This document shows positions 34,134 to 40,637 of a DNA stretch of 40,637 bases, piece by piece. Origin of the DNA: Collinsella sp. GTDB taxonomy: Bacteria > Actinomycetota > Coriobacteriia > Coriobacteriales > Coriobacteriaceae. A program made the translations under genes and the position numbers. Below the pieces are notes generated by a model that worked only from the letters and a program-made list of their open reading frames with translations, ran no database searches and had not been told where the DNA came from. Numbering within the stretch: position 1 is the stretch's first letter; each line of letters opens with the position of its first letter. Location: contig DXZN01000011.1 of assembly GCA_019419645.1 (NCBI GenBank), positions 1 through 40,637 of the forward strand, written 5' to 3'.

Positions 34134-34173
34134 GGGATCTCCTGCCGCCCGCGATGTACCTGAGACCATCTTC

Positions 34174-34214
34174 GCCTGTATTGCGACTATACAGGCAAGC
34201 CCTCCATGTGACAA
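34174..34214 (-). promoter_or_regulatory. Promoter and dyad operator of the LpdD-Nudix gene
   Basis: Minus-strand TTGTCA (34209-34214) and TATAGT (34186-34191) are 17 bp apart, each 5 of 6 to consensus. The perfect dyad GCCTGTAT-N7-ATACAGGC (34174-34196) covers the -10 and the expected start of transcription. The -35 lies in the arm of palindromic repeat D. Confidence 0.7.
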
Positions 34215-34236
34215 AGGGACTGCCCCTTTGTCACAT
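34206..34236. repeat. Short palindromic repeat, copy D
   Basis: 31-bp palindrome, arms ATGTGACAAAGGG and CCCTTTGTCACAT, identical to copy E. It lies between two divergent genes and supplies the -35 of one of them. Confidence 0.8.
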
Positions 34237-34294
34237 TCTGTTAGAGTTGCAGGAAGTGAATCCCGCTTATTCATGCGACATTGGAGTGACAACC

Positions 34295-35548
34295 TTGACC
34301 GCCGCAACCACGCCTAAAAGTAAGCCAACCGCCGCCGCGCTCTCCCCCGCGCGCACCAAGCTCTGCCTGGCGCTGCTCGTGCTGTTGGGATTCTCGCTCG
34401 GCTGCTCCGAGTTCGTGGTCATCGGCATCGAAAGCGACTTGGCAACGGAACTCGGCATATCACTTGCCACTGCGGGCCAGCTCATCAGCGTGTTTGCGCT
34501 CGTCTACGCTATCGCGACGCCGGTGCTCGCGCTCAGCACGGGGCGATTCCGCCGCTACCAGCTGCTCGTGTGCTATAGCGTCGTCTTTGTGCTCGGCAAC
34601 CTGGTCATGGCGTTGGCTCCCAACTTCCAGGTGCTGTTTATCTCACGCATTGTCCTGGGCTCTGTCTCGGGTGCGCTGCTCGCCGTGGGCGTGACGTACA
34701 TCCCTGAGCTGCTATCCCCGCAGCAAACCTCACTTGCCATCTCGGTCGTGTACGGCGCGTTTTCCGTGGCGATGGTCTTTGTGACCTCGATTGGCAAGTT
34801 TGTGGCCGACACACTCGATTGGCACGTGGCCATGTACGGCACGCTGACCTTTGCCGTTTTGATCTGTAGCGCGCTCGTGGCGTTTATGCCTCGCGCCGGG
34901 CAGACCGATGAGCCCGCCACCTTCCGCGAGCAGGCGGGGCTACTACGCGAGCCGAGTATCATCACCGGCATGCTCATCTTCTTGTTTGGCGTGGGCTCGG
35001 TCTACGTATTCTACGGCTACGTGACGCCTTATCTGGAGCAGGTGCTGGGCATGGATACCGTTCAGGCGAGCACCACACTTATGGCCTATGGCGTGTTCTG
35101 CCTGATCTCGAACATCCTGGGCGGATGGATCGATGCGCGTTTTGGCATGAAGGCGCTGCTGGTTACGTTTGTGCTGCAGGCGGCGGCACTGCTCGGGCTG
35201 TTTGCCGTGGGCGCCGCCATGCCGCTCGCGCTGGTCTTTGTCTTTAGCCTGGCGATGCTCATGTACCTGTTCTCGGTGTCGTGCATCACGCACTTTATGG
35301 ACGTGGCACGCAGCCGCCATCCCAAGTCGATGGTACTCGCAAGTTCGGTTGAGCCCATGGCGTTTAACGTCGGCATCTCGTTTGGCACCGCAGTGGGCGG
35401 CGCCGTGGTAAGCGGAGTTGGCATTGCATATGTAGGCGCGGTCGGTGCCGTGTTCTCGCTTGTGGCCTGGGCGCTCACGCTGGTGACGATTAAGTTGGCT
35501 CGCTGGGAGCGCCGTCGTCAATCAGCACAGCCCCGGATGCAGGCATAG
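34295..35548 (+). CDS. MFS transporter, DHA1-type exporter
   Basis: About 417 residues with 12 predicted membrane helices, of the AraJ/drug-efflux branch. The motif-A-like loop after helix 2 is ALSTGRFRRYQLLV, and a motif-C-like Gly-rich segment SRIVLGSVSGALLAVGVTYIPELL follows in helices 4-5. I favour the TTG at 34295 (GGAG 8 nt upstream); an in-frame GTG at 34286 overlaps that site. It is divergent from the LpdD-Nudix gene across a shared regulatory region, so it might export a decarboxylation product or a toxic phenol, which is inference. Proton antiport is expected for the family. Confidence 0.85.
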   Translation: MTAATTPKSKPTAAALSPARTKLCLALLVLLGFSLGCSEFVVIGIESDLATELGISLATAGQLISVFALVYAIATPVLALSTGRFRRYQLLVCYSVVFVLGNLVMALAPNFQVLFISRIVLGSVSGALLAVGVTYIPELLSPQQTSLAISVVYGAFSVAMVFVTSIGKFVADTLDWHVAMYGTLTFAVLICSALVAFMPRAGQTDEPATFREQAGLLREPSIITGMLIFLFGVGSVYVFYGYVTPYLEQVLGMDTVQASTTLMAYGVFCLISNILGGWIDARFGMKALLVTFVLQAAALLGLFAVGAAMPLALVFVFSLAMLMYLFSVSCITHFMDVARSRHPKSMVLASSVEPMAFNVGISFGTAVGGAVVSGVGIAYVGAVGAVFSLVAWALTLVTIKLARWERRRQSAQPRMQA

Positions 35549-35633
35549 GGGCGAACATAGCCCAAGGTGGCGAGCAACCGGTGAAAACCGTCCCATACGA
35601 GTAGTGTTTATCCGCCTGCAAGCTCCAGCAGTG

Positions 35634-35730
35634 CAATTTCGTGTACTTCAGATACACACTTTTCCACTATTTCGTGTATTCCAAGTACATGAAATCGTAC
35701 TAAACTATGTATCTGAAGTACACGAAATTG
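35634..35730. repeat. Triple 33-bp-spaced dyad repeat before a DUF4143 ATPase
   Basis: Three 15-bp imperfect palindromes of the form TGTA-N7-TACA start at 35642, 35675 and 35708, exactly 33 bp apart; fuller half-sites read TTTCGTGTA and TACACGAAA. The outer copies are exact reverse complements, giving a perfect 23-bp inverted repeat (35634-35656 / 35708-35730). The last copy ends 22 bp before the ATG at 35744. Confidence 0.85.
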
Positions 35731-35743
35731 GAAAGGCGGCCCC

Positions 35744-37114
35744 ATGCGCAGATCAATCGAATCCGTTATCGAATCATGGGCGACAAAGGACGCGTCGCGC
35801 CCCATCCTCATCCGTGGTGCGCGACGCGTAGGCAAAACGTACGTTGCCGAGGAAATCGGCAGACGAATCGCCGGCGATGCGTTTGTCAAACTCGACTTTC
35901 AGACCGATCTTGAGCTGATCGCTCCGCTGTTCGACTGTCCCACCGACGACGTTGACGCCATCGTGGCGCGAATCTCAGACTATAAACGCACCCCCATTCG
36001 CAAAGAAACCGCCTTCATCCTGTTTGACGAGGTGCAGCTCTGCGAACGGGCGCTCAACTCGCTTCGCTTTTTTTCGGGTTCGGGCTGGCGCATATGCGCG
36101 ACCGGCAGTCAGCTCGGCGTCGCCACGCGCAAGCGCAAGTTGCCTTTTCCCAGCGGCGTTCGTCAAGAGACCATGCATCCTATGTCGTTCGAGGAGTTTC
36201 TCTGGGCGCTCGACGAGGAGCAGATGGCCAATGCCATTCGTACCCACGCCGGCACGCTCGAGACCTACGCCGCGCACCAAGCCGCGCTCAGCCTGTTTCA
36301 TCGATACCAGATCGTGGGCGGCATGCCCGCCGCCGTCAACGCATATCGCAAGACGTTATCCATCGAGGATGCGCGCGTCGAGCAGCGCGAAATCGACGAG
36401 ACCTATACCGCCGATATGACCGACCCCGAAAACGGGATCAGCGGCGTGGCGGCGCGCAAGGTCTGGCGCTCCATTCCGTCCCAGCTGCTGAGATCGTCCA
36501 CAAAAAAATTCAAGTACTCCGAGGTCGAACGCGGAGGCCGTCGCGCCAAGCTTATCGAGCCGCTCGACTGGCTCGAAGGCGCCGGCATCATATCGGTCAA
36601 CAACCTGACCGAAGGCATCGAGCCTCCCCTCGTTCCCTTCGACGACGAAGATGGAAGTTTCTTTAAGGTCTATCTTCTCGATACCGGCCTCATGTTCTAC
36701 AAACTCGGCATCAACCCGCGGCTCTGGCTCGACCTCAAAGAGGATTCCGCCATAGCGCTATCTTCCGACTTCCGAGGCGCCCTGGCGGAAAACTCGGTCA
36801 TGCAAGCATTTTCGGGCAATAGCTTGCAGACGTATTACTGGGTGCCGCCGTCGTCTTGGAAGACGACCGGCGAGCTCGATTTTTTACTTCAGACCGACCG
36901 TATGGAAATTGTGCCCGTCGAAGTAAAGTCCGCACGTAACGTGCGCGCGAGAACCCTCGGGTCGTTTATGGACAAAGCCCGATCGCCATATGCCTACATT
37001 TTGTCCGAGAACAATTTTTCCCGCAGCGAAACCGATGACGGGCGCGAGCTGCGCCACCTCCCCTTGTACGCAGCGGGCTTTATTGGAGCAAACTGCCTCA
37101 AGAGCAGTCTGTAA
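35744..37114 (+). CDS. AAA-type ATPase with C-terminal DUF4143 domain (first copy)
   Basis: 456 residues. AAA_14-type P-loop: Walker A GARRVGKT (25-32), Walker B FILFDEVQ (91-98), sensor-like ICATGSQLG at about 117-125. A winged-helix-like middle follows, then a DUF4143 domain with a possible PD-(D/E)xK nuclease-like pattern: Glu349, Asp379 in GELDFLL and Glu393-x-Lys395 in PVEVKSA. The family is common in gut bacteria and its function is unknown. The ATG at 35744 has GAAAGG 7 nt upstream. A second, divergent relative lies at 37781. It is preceded by a 33-bp-spaced triple repeat that probably controls it. Confidence 0.88.
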   Translation: MRRSIESVIESWATKDASRPILIRGARRVGKTYVAEEIGRRIAGDAFVKLDFQTDLELIAPLFDCPTDDVDAIVARISDYKRTPIRKETAFILFDEVQLCERALNSLRFFSGSGWRICATGSQLGVATRKRKLPFPSGVRQETMHPMSFEEFLWALDEEQMANAIRTHAGTLETYAAHQAALSLFHRYQIVGGMPAAVNAYRKTLSIEDARVEQREIDETYTADMTDPENGISGVAARKVWRSIPSQLLRSSTKKFKYSEVERGGRRAKLIEPLDWLEGAGIISVNNLTEGIEPPLVPFDDEDGSFFKVYLLDTGLMFYKLGINPRLWLDLKEDSAIALSSDFRGALAENSVMQAFSGNSLQTYYWVPPSSWKTTGELDFLLQTDRMEIVPVEVKSARNVRARTLGSFMDKARSPYAYILSENNFSRSETDDGRELRHLPLYAAGFIGANCLKSSL

Positions 37115-37147
37115 GCCCTGCGCGACCGCCTAGAAAGGAAGCCGCTC

Positions 37148-37594
37148 ATGCAACGCATTCTTTTTATTTGCTATGGAAATATCTGTCGCTCGACGATGGC
37201 TGAGTCGGTGTTTACCGAGCTCGTGCGCCGCGCTGGGCGCGAGGCGGAGTTTGTCATCGATTCCGCTGCGACCTCGACCGAGGAGATCGGCAACCCGCCA
37301 CACCACGGTACCGTTGCCAAGCTGAGCGAGGTTGGGATTCCCGTCGTCGCACATCGTGCACGTCAGGTGCGTCGCGCGGAGTATGGCGACTGGGACCACA
37401 TTGTCTATATGGACGACGAGAACGCCCGCGGCCTGTACCGAATTTTTGGGAAGGACCCCGATGGCAAGATCTCGCGCCTGCTCGATTGGACCGATCGCCC
37501 CGGCGACGTGGCCGATCCCTGGTACACCGGCAATTTCGACGCCACCTACCGCGATGTACTCGCCGGTTGCACCGCTATGCTCGAGCAGCTGTAG
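37148..37594 (+). CDS. Low-molecular-weight protein tyrosine phosphatase
   Basis: 148-residue cytoplasmic phosphatase. The phosphate loop is Cys8-x5-Arg14 in CYGNICRST, with Ser or Thr after Arg as usual (classic CxGNICRSP). The general-acid Asp is in DVADPWYTG near the C terminus. The ATG at 37148 has AAAGGAAG 8 nt upstream, and it starts 33 bp after the DUF4143 stop. Bacterial members often act on tyrosine kinases of capsule synthesis; there are none here, so the target is unknown. Confidence 0.93.
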   Translation: MQRILFICYGNICRSTMAESVFTELVRRAGREAEFVIDSAATSTEEIGNPPHHGTVAKLSEVGIPVVAHRARQVRRAEYGDWDHIVYMDDENARGLYRIFGKDPDGKISRLLDWTDRPGDVADPWYTGNFDATYRDVLAGCTAMLEQL

Positions 37595-37637
37595 GCGCTC
37601 GGGCGGCGCGGGCACACGGGCCACGCCATCGGCATAA

Positions 37638-37735
37638 AACGAGCGTGGATTTTCTCCCACTTTGAGCGTTCGAGCGCGCTCTAAACGGGAGAAAATCCAC
37701 GCTCGTTATCTCGGTGGGAGAAAATCAACGCTCAT
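37638..37735. repeat. Perfect 21-bp inverted repeat plus a third partial arm
   Basis: Arms 37638-37658 and 37687-37707 are exact complements; the 28-bp spacer can form an inner GAGCG/CGCTC stem. A third, near-identical arm (37716-37735, 18 of 20 matching) follows 29 bp later in the orientation of the right arm. Palindromic repeat E starts two bases after it. Confidence 0.8.
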
Positions 37736-37737
37736 GA

Positions 37738-37768
37738 ATGTGACAAAGGGACTGCCCCTTTGTCACAT
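37738..37768. repeat. Short palindromic repeat, copy E
   Basis: 31-bp palindrome identical to copy D, just beyond the 3' end of the second DUF4143 gene. It may act as its mRNA 3' hairpin, but there is no T-run. Confidence 0.8.
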
Positions 37769-37780
37769 CCGGGACCGGCC

Positions 37781-39142
37781 CTAGACCGGCTTGACCTCCA
37801 GCTTAATCCCCTTGGCACAGAAGTCGCCCAAAACATCCGAAAGGGCCCAGGTCGCATATAGCGGCAAATAGAGAACCGCTCCGTTGCGCTCAACGTTGCC
37901 TCTCGAGAAAACAATCCCGAGCCTTACGCCATATTCAGCCGTATCAAGCACATGACCGAGCGCAGCGTGCGCGTGGTAATAGGAGCCCGATTTAACCTCG
38001 ATCGGAACAGCCGTCCCATCCGGTCCATCGACCACAAAGTCCACTTCACCGCGCTTTTTTGTCTGATAGTAGTAAAGCTGGCGATTTTGGGCAGCCAGCT
38101 GCTGGGCCACCACGTTTTCGTAAATGCCGCCCAGGTTGGGCTCCTTGCTATCAAGATACGCCGCCTGGGCGACTCCAACGGGGTAACGCGCCATCAACAT
38201 GCCCGTATCCGATTGATATAGCTTGAACTGCGATGGCCGCGCCGTCTTGAGCAGGGGCGATTTTGGCTCGGTTACGATATCGGCTTTGAGAGCAACGCCG
38301 GCATCGACAAGCCATACAAAATCTCGCTGATACTTCTCGTAGTGAGCCTTGGGGTCAATGGAATTGAGCACGAAGCGCTTGTTTTCGCCCTCGAGCATAA
38401 TAGGGAGCTGATCGTAGATGCTCTGCACCTGAAGGGCTCGCCCGCTTGCATACTTGGAGATATCCCGCCGGTACTGTTCGTTGAGCTCTGACTGTAGCTG
38501 ACGAACAGAGGCAAGGTCGCCCTGCGTGTCAAGGAAACGCTGCACGACCTCCGGCATTCCGCCGACAACGGTATAGGTCCTGAAGTTTGCCATCATCGCG
38601 TCATGAATGTAATCAGGAATGGGCCTCTCGCTGATACACGCGTCACGTATCGTTTGGCGAGCCCCCTCGCTCACCCCGATTGCCCAGCAAAACTCCTCAA
38701 AATCGAGCGGGAACATCCTAAGCTCGTGAACATACCCCACGGGATAGGACCTGACGCCCTTGAACTGAGTCCCGAGCATTGACCCCGAAAACGCCCAGCG
38801 GCACCTCCCGTCCTCAACAAGGAACTTTGCCATCGTCATGATGTCGGGGGCCTCTTGGACCTCATCGATAAACACGAGCGTTTTGCCTGGCGCAATCGAC
38901 TTTCCCGAAAGAAGCGTCACCCTGCTGATGAAATCATCGGCATTCCGCGCCTCGAGAAGAGCATCTTTTGCCTGGCGGTTTTCCATGAGGTTAAGCTCGA
39001 TGTAGGTTGCATGGCTGGCTTTGCCAAATGCGCGAATCGAATAGCTTTTGCCGATCTGGCGAGAACCCGTGATGAATAAGGCCTTTTGCTCGGCAGACTT
39101 CAGCCAACGCTCCAGCTCTGCCGCTATTTTCCTGCGCAGCAT
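37781..39142 (-). CDS. AAA-type ATPase with C-terminal DUF4143 domain (second copy)
   Basis: 453 residues. Walker A GSRQIGKS (26-33), Walker B LVFIDEVQ (89-96), sensor-like WAFSGSMLG. The C-terminal DUF4143 part has YENVVAQQL, RGEVDFVVDG and PIEVKSGSYY, the same Glu...Asp...Glu-x-Lys spacing as the first copy. The two proteins are clearly diverged, so this is not a recent duplication. I chose the ATG at 39142 because GAGGAG lies 8 nt upstream; the ATG at 39163 has no ribosome site. It is preceded by three repeats at 33-bp spacing. Confidence 0.88.
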   Translation of the reverse strand: MLRRKIAAELERWLKSAEQKALFITGSRQIGKSYSIRAFGKASHATYIELNLMENRQAKDALLEARNADDFISRVTLLSGKSIAPGKTLVFIDEVQEAPDIMTMAKFLVEDGRCRWAFSGSMLGTQFKGVRSYPVGYVHELRMFPLDFEEFCWAIGVSEGARQTIRDACISERPIPDYIHDAMMANFRTYTVVGGMPEVVQRFLDTQGDLASVRQLQSELNEQYRRDISKYASGRALQVQSIYDQLPIMLEGENKRFVLNSIDPKAHYEKYQRDFVWLVDAGVALKADIVTEPKSPLLKTARPSQFKLYQSDTGMLMARYPVGVAQAAYLDSKEPNLGGIYENVVAQQLAAQNRQLYYYQTKKRGEVDFVVDGPDGTAVPIEVKSGSYYHAHAALGHVLDTAEYGVRLGIVFSRGNVERNGAVLYLPLYATWALSDVLGDFCAKGIKLEVKPV

Positions 39143-39161
39143 AGGCTCTCTCCTCAGTGTC

Positions 39162-39250
39162 ATCAAATGAAATGCAAAGTTTTATACGCTTGATTATCGA
39201 TGAAACGCAGAATTTTTAGAACCTAAAATCAAATGAAATGCAGAGATTTA
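39162..39250. repeat. Triple 33-bp-spaced direct repeat before the second DUF4143 ATPase
   Basis: Core RATGAAAYGC occurs at 39166, 39199 and 39232, exactly 33 bp apart. The first and third units match at 21 of 23 positions over 39162-39184 and 39228-39250; the middle one is weaker. The nearest core is 24-33 bp upstream of the ATG at 39142, the same place as the last unit before the other DUF4143 gene. The sequence differs from that set. Confidence 0.85.
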
Positions 39251-39285
39251 GGATTATAAGCAAAAAGAAGGGGCAGCCCCGGCGA

Positions 39286-39316
39286 ATGTGACAAAGGGGC
39301 TGTCCCTTTGCCACAT
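39286..39316. repeat. Short palindromic repeat, copy F
   Basis: 31-bp palindrome with ATGTGACAAAGGGG and CCCTTTGCCACAT arms, one arm change from copies D and E. It lies 9 bp beyond the stop codon of the TIGR04076-type gene, on the 3' side. Confidence 0.75.
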
Positions 39317-39325
39317 TGCGCTCGA

Positions 39326-39655
39326 CTACTCGTCAACGATCTCGGCAAGCCAGACGTTCAGCGTATCGACCTCGGGGCAGCAGAACTTTGCCGTACCAGG
39401 CTCGTTGCCAGGCACGGTTCCGCCATAGCGCAGGATATCGATATAGGGAAAGCCCACATGGCAGGCCATGGCACACATCTTGCCGCGGTCGCGGTCAAAG
39501 TCGAAGACGTCGCCCGGTTTGTGACCATTGTGGCAGCGGCACGCACCCAGCTGGTCCACGCAGCTCACGCGGATACGCGGACGCTTGCCACGCGGCGCGC
39601 CGAGCGGCTTGCCCCCGCCCGCAGGCTTGGCGCCGCCCTCGCCAGCATTACTCAT
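39326..39655 (-). CDS. TIGR04076-family Cys-rich protein
   Basis: 109 residues. After a basic Gly/Pro/Lys N terminus there is a compact Cys-rich domain: RVSCVDQLGACRCHNGHKPGDVFDF, then KMCAMACHVGFPYIDILRYGG and a late FCCPEVDTLNVWLAEI. The GHKPGD, LRYGG and CCPE elements match, from memory, the TIGR04076 family of unknown function. The Cys suggest metal binding. The ATG at 39655 overlaps the end of the kinase gene, so translation is coupled; the ribosome site is weak. Confidence 0.75.
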   Translation of the reverse strand: MSNAGEGGAKPAGGGKPLGAPRGKRPRIRVSCVDQLGACRCHNGHKPGDVFDFDRDRGKMCAMACHVGFPYIDILRYGGTVPGNEPGTAKFCCPEVDTLNVWLAEIVDE

Positions 39656-40472
39656 GGTCAATCACGTCCAGGCAGGCCTCGATGGGAAAGCCAGCCGACT
39701 TATCCTCTTGGTCGGCATTGCGCTCGATAAGCTCAGCCACCACGCGCATGGCATCGGACGTCGCGCGCTGCAGACTCCAACCTGCCATAACGCGGCCGAC
39801 GAGCACCGCCGAGAACGTGTCGCCCGTGCCCGGGAAATAGACCGGGATCAGGTCGAAGGGAATCGTGAAGTACTCCCCCGCCACATGGTCGTAACCGATG
39901 ACGACATTCGCACCGTCGACCACAGCGCTCGTAATGACCACCGACTTGGCGCCCAGGGCACGCACGGCATCCACAAGAGTGCGGCCCTCATCGGGCGTGA
40001 TTTGCTCGGCAATGGGCGTATCGGTGAGCAGGCACGCCTCGGTGTAGTTTGGCACCGCATAGTCGGCGCACTCGAGCAGGCTGCGCATGAGACCGATCGT
40101 GGACTCGGGCACGCCGGCGTAGAGCTTGCCGTTGTCGCCCATGATGGGGTCGACGAACACCTTGGTACCCTTTTGCGCGCGACGGTGGCAGAAGTCCGAA
40201 ATGATGCGCGTCTCTTCCTCGGTCACGATAAAGCCGGTAGAGATGGCGTCGAACTCAAAGCCGAGCTCCTCCCAGATGGCGAGGCTCTGGCGCACGTACT
40301 CGGTGGTGTCGTGGATGTAGAACTTGGGATAGTTGAGCGTATCGGACACAAGTGCCGTCGGCAGGTTGTGGATGCGGTAGCCCATGTGCGACAGCACCGG
40401 CAGCATGGCGGAAAGCGCGACCTTGCCGTAGCCGCACATATCGTTGATCAGCAGCAGCTGAGTGTTCTTCAT
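39648..40472 (-). CDS. pdxY: Pyridoxamine kinase (PdxY-like), PfkB/ribokinase fold
   Basis: 274-residue kinase of the pyridoxal/pyridoxamine/pyridoxine kinase family, feeding vitamin B6 salvage. Seen: INDMCGYGKVALSAMLPVLSHMGY start, FVDPIMGDNGKLY, VPNYTEACLLT, and the phosphate-anion hole with catalytic Asp in FPGTGDTFSAVLVG. PdxY is favoured over PdxK or ThiD by length and motif order, but not certain. The ATG at 40472 has GGGAG 8 nt upstream. It is cotranscribed with the TIGR04076-type gene, which overlaps its stop by 8 nt. Confidence 0.85.
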   Translation of the reverse strand: MKNTQLLLINDMCGYGKVALSAMLPVLSHMGYRIHNLPTALVSDTLNYPKFYIHDTTEYVRQSLAIWEELGFEFDAISTGFIVTEEETRIISDFCHRRAQKGTKVFVDPIMGDNGKLYAGVPESTIGLMRSLLECADYAVPNYTEACLLTDTPIAEQITPDEGRTLVDAVRALGAKSVVITSAVVDGANVVIGYDHVAGEYFTIPFDLIPVYFPGTGDTFSAVLVGRVMAGWSLQRATSDAMRVVAELIERNADQEDKSAGFPIEACLDVIDHE

Positions 40473-40637
40473 GAGGGTCTCCCTTGGTTCGGGCACGGCG
40501 CAGCAGCGCCACAGTGCGACTAAGTGTAGCGCAGGGGACGTTGTGAGCGGAGTCGAGCAGCGCGAAGGGTAAATTGTTGCGGAAAGGGGGGTGCGGACAG
40601 AAAGTTGGACCGCGGGGCGGTCCGGACTGGAGGTTCG
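40473..40637. other. Window edge, upstream of the pdxY-like gene
   Basis: No gene seen. A minus-strand TACACT (40523-40528) could be the -10 of the kinase gene, about 50 bp before its ATG; no good -35 is visible. Near the end, GGACCGC and GCGGTCC can pair (about 40607-40621). Confidence 0.35.

Noticed and set aside
35634..35730. Possible CRISPR array (regularly spaced repeats)
   Set aside because: Only three units, repeats shorter than typical and palindromic, spacers of about 18 bp, no cas genes. The array fits an operator better. The same applies to 39162-39250.

Overview
The window is high-GC bacterial chromosome. Gene content, atp operon order, many GTG/TTG starts with strong Shine-Dalgarno sites, and protein style point to a Coriobacteriia actinomycete, most likely Collinsella or a near relative. 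This is inference from protein resemblance; there is no rRNA in the window. No tRNA, phage, insertion sequence or CRISPR array was found. Nearly all genes are on the minus strand. The plus-strand genes are pepT, an MFS exporter, the first DUF4143 ATPase and a low-molecular-weight phosphatase.

Layout: 172-3057 holds a phosphohexomutase, then a DtxR/MntR-type regulator followed by a homocysteine methyltransferase-type protein. 3178-4425 is pepT, divergent from the regulator across an 18-bp palindrome. 4679-7210 is a cell-wall pair, murA and an LCP ligase. 7299-14182 is the full F1Fo ATP synthase operon (atpI-like, B, E, F, H, A, G, D, C) with a recognisable promoter. 14464-21396 is the usual upstream neighbourhood read in reverse: prfA, prmC, tsaC, glpK, upp, interrupted by a toxin-first type II toxin-antitoxin pair. 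21626-26007 is a polar amino-acid ABC transporter with an M20 peptidase. 26271-29153 has an aldose epimerase, an unknown membrane protein and a MerR regulator.

29245-34133 is the most interesting block: UbiX flavin prenyltransferase, an LpdC/UbiD-type decarboxylase, a DASS/SLC13-type anion transporter, and a protein that fuses an LpdD-like prenyl-FMN chaperone domain to an isopentenyl-diphosphate-isomerase-like Nudix domain. In the Nudix domain the isomerase catalytic Cys is Ala, while the metal ligands are kept and a hydrolase-like EE pair is present. My reading is a self-contained hydroxy-aromatic acid uptake and decarboxylation system whose fusion protein may help supply the prenyl phosphate used by UbiX or load the cofactor.

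34295-40472 carries the MFS exporter, two DUF4143 ATPases, a low-molecular-weight phosphatase, a TIGR04076-type Cys-rich protein and a PdxY-type kinase. Each DUF4143 gene is preceded by three copies of a short element at exact 33-bp spacing and the same distance from the start codon, but with a different sequence in each case.

The intergenic regions are rich in short repeats: a three-copy, 130-150 bp composite hairpin element with compensating base changes, directly 3' of three minus-strand genes; six copies of a roughly 31-bp palindrome; and three long inverted repeats, each beside one of those palindromes.
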